Assembly: GCA_046350095.1 (NCBI GenBank)
Contig: JAXMBA010000005.1
Location: 186,001-250,000, forward strand
Reading direction: 5' to 3'
Source: Urbifossiella sp046350095
Lineage (GTDB): Bacteria > Planctomycetota > Planctomycetia > Gemmatales > Gemmataceae
DNA: 64,000 bases
Under the pieces are notes generated by a model that saw only the letters and a program-made list of their open reading frames with translations, was not told where the DNA came from and searched no databases. The position numbers and the translations under genes are program-made. Of the stretch, positions 7,600 to 16,400 are shown in pieces (within the stretch, counting starts at the first letter, position 1; every line of letters starts with the position of its first letter).

Positions 7600-8481
7600 T
7601 CACGTCCCCATCACGTTGTAGCCGCAGTCCACGTACAGGATTTGGCCCGTCACCGCCGACGCCAGCGGGCTGCACAGGTACAGCGTCGCGTTCGCCACCT
7701 CCTCCGGGCCGATCGGCCGGCGCAGCGGCGAGTGCTCGGCCGCGTGCTCGATCAGCTTGTCGAAGTCCTTGTTGATCGCCCGCGCCGCCCGGCTCGCGTA
7801 CGGCCCCGCCGAGATCAGGTTCACCCGCACGTTCTTGTCGCCCACGAACCACGCCAGCTGCTTCGCGTCCATCTGCAGCGCCGCCTTGCACGTCCCCATG
7901 CCGCCGCCGTAGTGCGGCACCACCCGCTCCCCGGCCACGTAGGTGAGGCCGACCACGCTCGCGCCGCCGGGGCGGTTCGCCATGTACGGCGCCGCCGCCC
8001 GCACCAGGCTCACCAGCGAGTACGCCGAGATCCCCATCGCCTCGTGGTACGCCTTGCGGCTCGTGTCGATGAGGCTCTTCGTGATCTCGCGGCTGAACGC
8101 CACCGAGTGGATGAGGATGTCGATGCCGCCGAACTCCTGGCCGATCGCGTCCACGGTCCCCTTGATGGAGTACTCGGGGAACTTGGCGTAGCGGCGGTCG
8201 GCCTTCACCTCGGCGGGCACGTCGTCCATCGTGTCGTAGCTGGCGTCGCACGGCAGCACCTTCACCGGCTTGAACTCGGAGCCGTCGGGGAGGAGCCGGC
8301 TGTCGCGGTCGCCCTCGCGGGTGAGGATGCTCTCGACGATGCTCACCATGCGCGGGTGGCAGGCCAGCGCCACCTTCGCCCCGGCCGCCTGGAGCGCCTT
8401 GGAGATGAACCACGCGAAGCTCTCGTTGTCGCCGACGCCGGTGACGAGCGCGAGCTTGCCGGACAGGTCGATTGAGGTCAT
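7600..8481 (-). CDS. fabI: Enoyl-[acyl-carrier-protein] reductase, plant/chlamydial type
   Basis: 293 residues, catalysing the last NADH-dependent step of each fatty acid elongation cycle. The N-terminal ALVTGVGDNESFAW binds the cofactor. The catalytic pair is Tyr191 and Lys199 in HYGGGMGTCKAAL, with Tyr181 before it. The Tyr-x7-Lys spacing, the YGGGM motif and the long insert around residues 57-100 (SRLLPDGSEF, DVPAEVKADRRYA) match plant plastid and chlamydial enzymes rather than E. coli FabI (Tyr-x6-Lys). An ATG preceded by GGGAG fixes the start. Confidence 0.93.
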   Translation of the reverse strand: MTSIDLSGKLALVTGVGDNESFAWFISKALQAAGAKVALACHPRMVSIVESILTREGDRDSRLLPDGSEFKPVKVLPCDASYDTMDDVPAEVKADRRYAKFPEYSIKGTVDAIGQEFGGIDILIHSVAFSREITKSLIDTSRKAYHEAMGISAYSLVSLVRAAAPYMANRPGGASVVGLTYVAGERVVPHYGGGMGTCKAALQMDAKQLAWFVGDKNVRVNLISAGPYASRAARAINKDFDKLIEHAAEHSPLRRPIGPEEVANATLYLCSPLASAVTGQILYVDCGYNVMGT

Positions 8482-8522
8482 GGACGGCTCCCTGGGTATC
8501 GATTCCGCTGTTTTAGAGCGCT

Positions 8523-8593
8523 GAAGGGGTGACGGGGTGAGGGGGTGAGAGGGTACCGCTTCTCACCCCGTCACCCCGTCACCCCCTCATCTT
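8523..8593. repeat. Imperfect inverted repeat built from GGGGTGA units
   Basis: The spacer between fabI and the HAD gene contains three G-rich heptamer-like units (GGGGTGACGGGGTGA) followed by their reverse complements (TCACCCCGTCACCCC), with a short centre around GGTACC at 8552-8557. It can form a long hairpin on either strand. It probably works as a terminator of the upstream HAD gene on the minus strand or is one of the intergenic palindromic elements of this genome. Confidence 0.6.
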
Positions 8594-9271
8594 CTAAGCC
8601 GCCCAGATGGTGCGGACGCGGCCCAGGTCCGACAGGTCGGCGAAGACGTGGTCGGGCTCGCACGCCGTCAGCTCCTCCAGCGGGTGCCAGCCGGTCGCCA
8701 CGGCGACGGCGTTCGCCCCGACGGCGCGGGCGCAGCTCACGTCCAGCGGCGTGTCGCCGACCACCCACACCGCCCGCGGGTCGAAGTCGCGGCCGGCCAC
8801 CTTCCGCGCGCTGGCCACGGCGGCGCGGGCCACGTCGTCGCGGTCGTAGTGGTCGTCGCCGAACCCGCCGCAGCGGAAGTGATGCCACAGGCCGTAGTGC
8901 CCGAGCTTCGTCGCCGCGCCGGCGCGGACGTTCCCCGTCAGCAGGCCGAGCAGCGTGTTCGGGCACGCCGCCAGCTCCGCCACCAGCTCGGCGACGCCGG
9001 GGCACACCAGGCCCGGGTAGCGGCCCAGCGTGTCCGGCAGTTGCGCGAGGTACGCCTGGCGAAGGGTGCGCTCGTTCTCGACCGTGTCGGGGATGCCGTG
9101 AACCCGCAACAAGTCGCGGGCGATGGCCCGGTCGGTGCGGCCGCTGTACGGCACGGTGTCGTTGATGTCGCGGACGGCGAACTCGGCCCGGAGGGCGTCT
9201 TCCATCGCCGCCTTGCCGGCGCCGCCGGTGCGGACCAGGGTGCCGTCGATGTCGAAGAGGATCACGCGCAT
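8594..9271 (-). CDS. HAD-superfamily phosphatase, phosphoglycolate phosphatase-like
   Basis: 225 residues. The N-terminal FDIDGTLVRTGGAGKAA gives the nucleophile Asp7 and acid/base Asp9. An alpha-helical cap follows (about 15-90), then LLTGN (motif II) and VVGDTPLDVSCARAVG (motif IV, Mg2+ ligands). These are the motifs of class I HAD phosphatases related to Gph and beta-phosphoglucomutase. The substrate is a small phosphorylated metabolite; phosphoglycolate is only one possibility. It is separated from fabI by the G-rich inverted repeat. Confidence 0.82.
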   Translation of the reverse strand: MRVILFDIDGTLVRTGGAGKAAMEDALRAEFAVRDINDTVPYSGRTDRAIARDLLRVHGIPDTVENERTLRQAYLAQLPDTLGRYPGLVCPGVAELVAELAACPNTLLGLLTGNVRAGAATKLGHYGLWHHFRCGGFGDDHYDRDDVARAAVASARKVAGRDFDPRAVWVVGDTPLDVSCARAVGANAVAVATGWHPLEELTACEPDHVFADLSDLGRVRTIWAA

Positions 9272-9376
9272 GGGCGCATTCTACGGGTCGGGCGTGACAC
9301 CCGCCCGCCGCGCGGGTACAGTAGCGTCACCCGCCGACTCGCCCGTTCCCGCCCCCGCCCTCCCCGGGCCCGCCAG

Positions 9377-10330
9377 ATGACCCGCCTCCCCCGCCCCGCC
9401 GCCGTCGGCGTCCTGCTCGCCCTCCTCGCCGCCCCCGGGCCGGCCCAGGAGCCGCCCGCCCGGAAGGACCGCACCGCCAAGGGCGAGGCGTGGGAGCAGG
9501 AGCAGTTCGAGGAGAAGTCGATCGCCCGGGCGGCCGAGCGCGCGGCGAAGGCGGCCGACAACGAGGCCACCCGCTGGCACCGCGAGCTCGCCAAGGCGTA
9601 CCCCGGCAAGGTCGCCGCCGGGCTGACCGAGGACGACATCAACACGTGGTACGACCTGCTGGCCGGCGACGCCAAGGAGTGGCGGCGCGACGCGGCCCCG
9701 ACCCGGCCGCTGGCCGAGCTGTTCGACCGCGCCGCCTCCCGGCTCGAACTCGGGCCGGTGCCGTCGATCCGCCGCGACGAGTTCGCCGGCCTGGCCCGCC
9801 GGCTGGCCCGCGACGTGCCCCGGGCGCCGAAGGACGGCGAGCGCCCGCCGGACGCCGACCGCCTGTTCCGGGTGCTCGACCGCGACGGCAGCGGCGAGCT
9901 GGAGCCGCCGGAGTGGACCGACCGCCTCCGCGCCGACGCCCGCCGGGCCGACGCCGACGGCAACCGCCGGGTGACGGCCGAGGAGTACCGCGAGTACTTC
10001 GACTTCCGGGTGGCGGAGGTGCTGGAGGGGCAGGCGAAGGCGGCCGACGCGCAGGCGAAGGCGGCCACGACCGCGGCCCGCAAGGGCGGCCTCCCCGCGT
10101 GGTTCGACCAGTACGACAAGGACATGGACGGCCAGGTGGGGCTGTACGAGTGGCGCCTCAGCGGCCGCCCGCTGGCCGACTTCCGCGCCATGGACCTGGA
10201 CGGCGACGGCCTCCTCCCGCCCGAGGAGTACCACCGCTACGTCCGCCTCGCGGAGGCGGCCGCGAAGGGCGAGCCGCCCGCGGCGGGGCCGCCCCCGCCC
10301 GAGCGCCGCGCGGGGATGACGCCCCGGTAA
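9377..10330 (+). CDS. Secreted EF-hand calcium-binding protein
   Basis: 317 residues with a signal peptide (about 1-23, ending near GPAQ). A charged helical region (about 30-75) precedes four EF-hand loops: DRDGSGELEPPE (168-179), DADGNRRVTAEE (192-203), DKDMDGQVGLYE (247-258) and DLDGDGLLPPEE (273-284). The loops keep Asp at position 1, and the third and fourth keep acidic residues at 3 and 12. Such EF-hand proteins are abundant in planctomycetes and presumably act outside the cytoplasm. The ATG at 9377 was chosen because the signal peptide begins there. Confidence 0.82.
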   Translation: MTRLPRPAAVGVLLALLAAPGPAQEPPARKDRTAKGEAWEQEQFEEKSIARAAERAAKAADNEATRWHRELAKAYPGKVAAGLTEDDINTWYDLLAGDAKEWRRDAAPTRPLAELFDRAASRLELGPVPSIRRDEFAGLARRLARDVPRAPKDGERPPDADRLFRVLDRDGSGELEPPEWTDRLRADARRADADGNRRVTAEEYREYFDFRVAEVLEGQAKAADAQAKAATTAARKGGLPAWFDQYDKDMDGQVGLYEWRLSGRPLADFRAMDLDGDGLLPPEEYHRYVRLAEAAAKGEPPAAGPPPPERRAGMTPR

Positions 10331-10331
10331 G

Positions 10332-10390
10332 GACGAATGACGAATGACGAATGACGAATGGCTGCTGCGGTCATTCGTCATTCGTCTTTC
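10332..10390 (+). terminator. Tandem 7-mer inverted repeat, probable terminator
   Basis: Four tandem copies of ACGAATG (10333-10360) are followed after an 11-base gap by CATTCGTCATTCGTC (10372-10386) and TTTC. A hairpin of about 15 bp with a short T run lies directly after the EF-hand gene. Confidence 0.65.
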
Positions 10391-10410
10391 GGCGGCGCCC
10401 CGCCGCTAAG

Positions 10411-11658
10411 ATGTCCTCCATGTCCGACGAGCCAAAGAAGCGCCGCGCCCTGTCCCACGTCGGCGGCCGCGCCGACACCGCCGGCCCCCGCGCCGAGGCC
10501 GACCTGCTCGCCCACGCCCTCGACGTGGAGCCGTCCACCGACGACGACAACGACCCGGCGCGCTCCCACGTCCACGGCTTCCACACCTACCCGGCGCGGA
10601 TGCACCCCACGACCGCGGCCCGGCTCGTGCGCGCCTTCTGCCCGCCCGGCGGCCGCGTCTTCGACCCGTTCTGCGGCTCCGGCACCGTGCTGGTCGAGGC
10701 CATGCTCGCCGGCCGCGCCGCGCTCGGCAGCGACCTGAACCCGCTGGCCGTGCGCCTCGCCCGCTGCAAGACGCGGCCGCGGACCGAGCCCGAGGTGGAG
10801 TACCTCGTCGCCCGCGCCGCCGAGGTGGTGCAGCACGCCGAGGACCGCCGCCGCGCCCGCGCCGGCGCCACCCGCCGCTACCCGCCCGAGGACGTGGAAC
10901 TGTTCGACCCGCACGTGCTGCTCGAACTCGACTCGCTGCGGTCGAAGATCGAAAGCCTCCCCGACGAGCCGACGACGCTCGACCTGGGGCTGGTGCTGTC
11001 GGCGATCCTGATGAAGGTGTCGCGACGGCCGGGTGACACGTCCGGGGGCGTGGTGGCGCGGCGCATCCGGGCCGGGTTCCCGTCCAAGGTGTTCATGCAG
11101 AAGGCCGAGGACTGGGCGACGCGGCTCGGGGCGTTCTCGCGGGCGCTGCCGAGCCCGCTGCCGCCGCGCGGCGACGTGAGCCTCGACGACGCGACGGTGC
11201 TGAAGGCGCCGAAGGACGGCGCGGCCGACACGGTGGTCACGTCGCCGCCGTACGCGGCGACCTACGACTACCTGTACCACCACGAGCTGCGGCTGCGCTG
11301 GCTGAACCTGGACGCGGGGATGATGGTGCGCGGCGAGATCGGCAGCCGGGCGCAGTACCGGCGGATGAGCGCGGCGGACGCCCCGGCGGCGTGGGCGTGG
11401 GAGCTGTCGCGGTTCCTGAAGGCGGTGCGCCGGGTGCTGAAGCCGGGCGGGCCGCTGGTGCTGGTGGCGGCGGACTCGGCGGTGCGGGACGTGGCGATCC
11501 GCGCGGACGAGATCGCGGCGGACGTGTCGCGGGACTGCGGGTTCGAGCCGGTGGCGCGGGCGAGCCAGGCCCGCCCGCACTTCCACGAGCCGAGCGCCGC
11601 GGCGTTCGCCGACCGCCCGCGGTTCGAGCACGCCCTGCTGCTGCGGCGGGGGTCGTAA
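10411..11658 (+). CDS. Orphan DNA methyltransferase (N4-cytosine/N6-adenine type)
   Basis: 415 residues. HGFHTYPARMHP (about 56-66) leads into the AdoMet-binding motif FDPFCGSGTVLVEA (84-97), and the catalytic motif TSPPY lies at about 276-280 followed by YDYLYHHELRLRWL. The order motif I then SPPY, and the 'HxYPARxHP' lead, are those of amino-methyltransferases acting on DNA. A C-terminal VLKPGGPLVLV strand completes the Rossmann fold. No restriction endonuclease is adjacent, so it looks like an orphan methylase, regulatory or protective. The ATG at 10411 avoids running into the upstream hairpin; 10420 is the alternative. Confidence 0.8.
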   Translation: MSSMSDEPKKRRALSHVGGRADTAGPRAEADLLAHALDVEPSTDDDNDPARSHVHGFHTYPARMHPTTAARLVRAFCPPGGRVFDPFCGSGTVLVEAMLAGRAALGSDLNPLAVRLARCKTRPRTEPEVEYLVARAAEVVQHAEDRRRARAGATRRYPPEDVELFDPHVLLELDSLRSKIESLPDEPTTLDLGLVLSAILMKVSRRPGDTSGGVVARRIRAGFPSKVFMQKAEDWATRLGAFSRALPSPLPPRGDVSLDDATVLKAPKDGAADTVVTSPPYAATYDYLYHHELRLRWLNLDAGMMVRGEIGSRAQYRRMSAADAPAAWAWELSRFLKAVRRVLKPGGPLVLVAADSAVRDVAIRADEIAADVSRDCGFEPVARASQARPHFHEPSAAAFADRPRFEHALLLRRGS

Positions 11659-11664
11659 CGAGCG

Positions 11665-11997
11665 CTACGGCAGTTCCAGCACGCCCGCGGCAGGGTCGGC
11701 CAGGAACGTATGCACATCGGCCGCCCGCGCCCGCAGTAGGGCGACCACGTCCCGGGTCGGGCCGTTGCCGATCCGCAGCCACACGACCTTCGGGGGCGGC
11801 CCGAGCGCCGCCGACAGGGTGGCGAAGTCGGCGTCCTTCGACACCACGGCTAGCCCGTGGGCGGCGGCGTAGGTCCAGACTGCGCGGTCGTCGGCCGCCG
11901 CGAGCCCGGCCAGAAATGCCTGCTCGGCACCAGGAAACTCGGCCGCAAGGAGCGCTGGTAGCCGGCGGGACAGGTTCTGGTCGAACAGAAGGCTCAC
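11665..11997 (-). CDS. DUF5615 PIN-like toxin
   Basis: About 110 residues from a GTG start that overlaps the stop of the antitoxin gene (GTGA). LLFDQNLSRRLPALL near the N-terminus and VVSKDADFATLS near the middle are the two acidic motifs of DUF5615, a compact PIN/Mut7-C-like nuclease domain. Such proteins are paired with DUF433 proteins, as here, and are regarded as VapC-like RNases. It converges tightly with the methyltransferase gene, six bases apart. Confidence 0.85.
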   Translation of the reverse strand: MSLLFDQNLSRRLPALLAAEFPGAEQAFLAGLAAADDRAVWTYAAAHGLAVVSKDADFATLSAALGPPPKVVWLRIGNGPTRDVVALLRARAADVHTFLADPAAGVLELP

Positions 11998-12209
11998 GCC
12001 GCCGGCCTCTCCAGCTGCCCCGCGGCGTAAGCGAAGCAGGCCCGCACGTCCTCGGCGGTCAGTTCCGGGAAGTCGGCGAGCAACTCGTCGACGGACATGC
12101 CGCCGGCCAGGTATTCGAGCACGTCGCGGACGGTGATCCGCATCCCGCGGACGCACGGCTGACCGCTCCGCTTCCCCGGCTCGACGGTGATGAGGTGGGA
12201 GTAGTCCAT
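11994..12209 (-). CDS. DUF433 antitoxin
   Basis: 71 residues: GQPCVRGMRITVRDVLEYLAGGMSVDELLADFPELTAEDVRACFAYA. This is a textbook DUF433 helix-turn-helix protein, the antitoxin and probable autoregulator of DUF5615 toxins. It is first in the operon and overlaps the toxin start by four bases. The ATG at 12209 begins the conserved region (MDYSHLITVEPGKRSG). Confidence 0.88.
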   Translation of the reverse strand: MDYSHLITVEPGKRSGQPCVRGMRITVRDVLEYLAGGMSVDELLADFPELTAEDVRACFAYAAGQLERPAA

Positions 12210-12269
12210 ACCCGCAGGCTACCCGCCGCGCGCCGTGCAGTCAACGACCGCGCGCCCTTGAACTACGCC

Positions 12270-12299
12270 GGGGTTCGTAGGTCGGGTCGAGTCCGCGAG
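12270..12299 (+). repeat. Solitary half of the repeat family found at 44556-44706
   Basis: Thirty bases starting GGGGTTCGTAGGTCGGGTCG are identical to the reverse complement of the right arm of the inverted repeat at 44556-44706. Here there is only one arm, between two minus-strand genes, so it is a decayed or single-ended copy. Confidence 0.75.
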
Positions 12300-12336
12300 G
12301 TCCGACGCGGGGTATCGGGTGCGGACGCACACGGGC

Positions 12337-12753
12337 TTACTGGTGACGACCCTCCCGGAGGGTCGTAAAGGCGTGATTGAAGAGCCAGTGCCGCTCGACA
12401 TCCGTCGGCGAGCGACCCAATGCTTGCTGGTAACACCGCTCCGCAGCTGCCCACAAGTCATCGACCAACTGTAGCAACTCGGCCGCGTCCTCGAAGCTGC
12501 CGCAGAACGACCGAGGCACGACTCGCTCCAACAAGAGCGATCGTGTTTCCTCGTCGGAGAAGCACCGCGAGGCACCGAACGTGGTTTCGATGGCATCGGC
12601 CGACGCACCGACGGCCCAAAGAGGGCACTCCCCGAGGGCGTGAAATGCTTCGCATGTCGTAGCTGATGCGTCGTCCGGCTCGCCCGTCTCCGGGTCGATC
12701 CTCCACCATAGCGTCTGCTCACCGATGTCGGGATCGTTCCACTGCCATTTCAT
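12337..12753 (-). CDS. Hypothetical protein (138 residues)
   Basis: I do not recognise the family. Starting at MKWQWNDPDIGEQTLWWRIDPETGEP, the protein is acidic, rich in Trp and Cys at the N-terminus, and mostly helical later (ELLQLVDDLWAAAERCYQQALG). It has no signal peptide or membrane segment. The in-frame extension upstream to 12852 (MSCPGPLLLCCRTG) is Arg-rich and crosses the divergent promoter region, so I prefer the inner ATG at 12753. GC content is a little lower than average, suggesting an accessory gene. Confidence 0.55.
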   Translation of the reverse strand: MKWQWNDPDIGEQTLWWRIDPETGEPDDASATTCEAFHALGECPLWAVGASADAIETTFGASRCFSDEETRSLLLERVVPRSFCGSFEDAAELLQLVDDLWAAAERCYQQALGRSPTDVERHWLFNHAFTTLREGRHQ

Positions 12754-12850
12754 CGAGGCGCACCCCCGCCGAAGTCCGTCGGCACTCCCGCGACGGCCCT
12801 TGGAGATTCGACCCGTTCTACAACAGAGTAACAAAGGGCCGGGGCACGAC

Positions 12851-13171
12851 ATGAGCGAAACGCTGAACCGCGGGCTGTTGGTCGGGCTCCGGGTTTACGC
12901 GGTCGCGTCCCTGCTCTCGGCTGTCGCGTTCTGGCTGTGGCCCGCGGTCACCGGCGTTCGGGACGCGACCGTGGATCTGCCACGCGGCCCGGAAGTAATG
13001 TACACCGAGAGCTGGTTCACGCAGCTGCTGGTGACCGGAGTGGTCGGCCTGTTGGGCGGCCTCCCATTCGCCGGGGTTTGGACGATTCTTCGGCGCGACA
13101 TTCAAGCCGCGGCCGGGATGAAGCCGCCCGAGAGCCCAACAGCATCGGCTCCGTCCCAACTCCCGAGATAA
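12851..13171 (+). CDS. Small two-helix membrane protein, unknown function
   Basis: 106 residues from the ATG at 12851 (MSETLNRGLLVGLRVYAVASLL). Two hydrophobic helices (about 11-31 and 57-81) flank a short loop with PRGPEVMYTESW. The C-terminal tail is polar and Ser/Pro-rich. No family is recognised. Confidence 0.5.
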   Translation: MSETLNRGLLVGLRVYAVASLLSAVAFWLWPAVTGVRDATVDLPRGPEVMYTESWFTQLLVTGVVGLLGGLPFAGVWTILRRDIQAAAGMKPPESPTASAPSQLPR

Positions 13172-13481
13172 CGTCGGCCCCAAGATCACATCCGCGTGCC
13201 GTGTGAAACGCGTGCTGCCGCTCGCGGCTTTGCGCCGCGGCACAAAGCCGCAAGCGGCAAAACCCAACCCCTTCCCCCGTCCGACCCCGCCGGCACGATC
13301 CGGCCGCGCCGACGGTGCCGGCCGGGGCGCCGGCGCCCGGCGCGCCGCCGGGCGGATTCCCACAACCCGCCAACGTCGCTAGATCACCGTCGTTACACAG
13401 GTTAGACTGGACGGAAGCGGCACGCCGGACTCGGCCCCCGCACGTCTCCGGCCCGTGTTTCCCCGAAGGAGCGCCTGGCTC
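13172..13481. other. 310-bp spacer before the large vWA gene
   Basis: Contains one inverted repeat (13216-13259) and otherwise only GC-rich sequence. No reading frame in it looks protein-coding. The last 30 bases hold a GAAGGAG ribosome site about 11 bases before the ATG at 13482. I see no clear promoter. Confidence 0.5.
13216..13259. repeat. Inverted repeat, 17-bp arms
   Basis: Arms 13216-13232 and 13243-13259 pair with a single mismatch around a 10-base loop. The right side (AAGCCGCAAGCGGCAAA) recurs in the element at 22077-22115, so the two belong to one family. Confidence 0.7.
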
Positions 13482-16400
13482 ATGACACTCCTGACCCGAC
13501 TCCGGGTGGTTCCGGCACTGCTGGCCGTCGCCGCCGCCAGCGTCTCGATCGGCACCTCGCTGTTCGGCGACTTCCGCGGCGGCACGGCCAAGAGCCCCGC
13601 CCCCGTCGAGAACCCGAACGCCCGGCCGGTCGCCGAAGACCTCGCCGTCACCAAGTTCACCAACCTCCCGGCTCTCACCTACAAGAGCACCACCGGCGAC
13701 ACCCTGTTCGCCTGGCAGGTCAAGCCCGAGCTCCCCGCCGCCCCCGCCCGCCCGCGCGACATCCTGATCGTGGTGGACACGTCGGCCAGCCAGGCCGGCC
13801 GGCCGCTCCAGCAGGCCCGACAGATCATCATCGGGCTGGCCGGGGCGCTCGCCGCCGACGACCGCGTCAGCGTGTGGACGGCCAACACCCCCGCCGCCAC
13901 GCGGAACCTCACCAAGGACTTCCAGCCGGCCACGTCCGACGACGTGAAGGCCGCCGCCGCCGCGCTCACCGAGACCGAGTACGGCTCGGGCGCCACCGAC
14001 CTCAAGGGCGCGCTGGCGAAGGCGCTGGGCACGATGGCCCCGAACCGCGGCCGGCAGCAGCTGGTGCTGTTCCTCGGCGACGGCGACAGCTCCTACGACC
14101 CCATCAACGAAGGCGAGCGCGTCGCCCTCGGCGGCCGGATGGAACAGAGCGACGTGTTCTTCTTCGCCGTGCCGCTCGGCGTGAAGGTGAACGCCAACAA
14201 CCTGCACGGCCTCGCGGCCCTCACCGGCGGCACCGTCGTGCGGGTGCAGGAGGACCTGGCCAACGTCAGCAAGCGCGGCGAGTTCGTCGCCCGCCTCAAG
14301 ACGGCTCTCGACGTGCCGGTGCTGAAGCCGGAGAGCGTGAAGTTCGGGGCCGACGTGGCGGAAACCTTCCCGTCGAAGCTGCCGCCGCTGCGGGCCGACA
14401 AGGCCACGCTCGTCATCGGCAAGTTGGCCAAGGCCACGCCGCGCGTCGGCGCCGAGGTGAAGGGTCTCGTCGGCACCCGCGCCGTGACGCTGAGCCTCGG
14501 CCACGACCTGCCGGCGCCGCTCCCCGAGCACTTCTTCCTGAACCTGATGTTCGCGCAGTGGAAGGACGCCCCGCACAAGGACGCCCCGGCGATGCTGCAG
14601 GCCGACCGGGCGCTGGCGCTCGCCTCGACGCAGATCAGCCTGTACCGCGAGGAGTACATCACGCAGGCCACGTGGGCCGTCAGCATGAACAAGCTCGACG
14701 ACGCCACCAAGCTGTACGAGGCCGCCGCGAAGATCGACCCGAGCAACGCCGAGGTCGCCACCGGCCTGGCGCTCGTGGGGCGGATGAAGACCGGCCAGCT
14801 CAGCAAGGCCGAGATGGAGAAGCGGGCCGCGGCCAAGGTCGAGGGCCTGAAGATCGACAAGGCCGGGGCCGTGCGGATGGTCATCCAGGAGGGGGCGAAG
14901 GAGCCCGCCGCGCAGCCCGCGCCGGCCGGCCCGCCGGGGCTCACCCCGCGGGCCCAGCCGGACCTGATCCAGGAGGCCGCGGACCTGAAGCGCGTCGAGG
15001 AGCAGCGGTACCGCGTGCTCGTGGACGCCACCATCCGCCGCGCCCGCGAGAACCTGAAGGTGGACCCGGACGGCGCCTACGCCGAGCTGAAGCGGCAGCG
15101 CGACGACATCCAGGCCTACGCCGGCATCGGCGACGCGGCCCGCGGCCGGTACGTGTCGGACCTGACGGCGGTGATGCAGGAGATCTTCCTGAAGGGCGCC
15201 GAGATCAAGCGGCAGGCCGCCGCCGAGCGCGACCAGATCGCCAAGACCCGCCAGCGGCTCAACGAGTTCGACCGCCAGCAGGCCGAGGAGGACCGCACGA
15301 AGGCCCGCATCGACGCCTTCCGGCAGCTGATGCAGCAGGCCCGGTACGAGCTCGCGTACCAGGAAGCCCAGCTGATGATCCAGGAGCGGGTCAGCCGTGG
15401 CCAGACGGTTCCCTCGACGGCCGTCGCCAGCTACATCATCGGCCAGCACGCGACGCAGCTCCGCGAGTGGCGCGAGCTCGTCCGCATCCGGGAGGACCGG
15501 TTCCTGCTCACGATGATGCAGTCGGAGAAGAGCCACATCCCGTACCCCGACGAGCCGCCCGTCCACTTCCCGCCGGCGGCCGTGTGGCGGCAGCTGACGG
15601 AGGGCGACGGCCAGCGGCCGGGCCGCCGCGACCGGTACGGCAACACCGCCCTGGGCGCCCAGCCGAGCCCGTCGATGCTGCGGCTGAAGAGCATCATCGA
15701 GGACGGCCTGCCGGTGGACCTGCAGGGTAAGGACCTGAAGACCACGCCGCTGCAGGAGGTGCTCGCGGACCTGTCGAAGCGGTACGAGATCACGTTCGTC
15801 ATCAACCAGAACGCCCCCGGCATGGAAGGGCTGGACCAGAGCACGGCCAACGCCAACAAGCTGAGCGCCAGCACGCTGAACGGCCTGCGGCTCGGCACGT
15901 TCCTGGACGTGTACCTCCGCGGCCTCAGCGTGCCGAACATCACCTACGTGGTGCGGCCGGACTACATCGAGATCACGTCCTACGAGGCGAGGTTGACCGA
16001 CAAGGTGACGACGACGTTCGCCGTGGCGGACCTCGTGATCCCGATCCCGTCGGCCGTGAACCAGGCCACCCTGCAGCAGACCCTCGGCGTCCAGCAGCAG
16101 ACGCTGGCGATCTTCGGGGCGGCGTCGGGGGCGGCCCAGTTCCTCGGCGGCGGCAACTTCCTCGGCGTCGGCGGGAACGGCGGCGGCCAGCCGTTCGGCG
16201 GCGGCGGCGGGGCGGCCCCGCCCGGCGGCGGCGGACAGGCGGGTAACCCGTTCTTCGGCGGCGGCCAGAACGGCCAGGGCGGCATCGTCGGCCTGGGCGG
16301 CAACGGCGGCGTCGGCCAGTTCGGCAACCTCGGCGGCCAGTTCGGCCTCCAGGGCGGCACCCAGGAGGCGCTGCTGATCGGCGTCATCGTGGAGACCGTG

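Noticed and set aside
10333..10360. Four tandem ACGAATG units that could suggest a CRISPR-like or VNTR array
   Set aside because: The units are 7 bases with no spacers, and they form the left arm of a hairpin with the following CATTCGTCATTCGTC.
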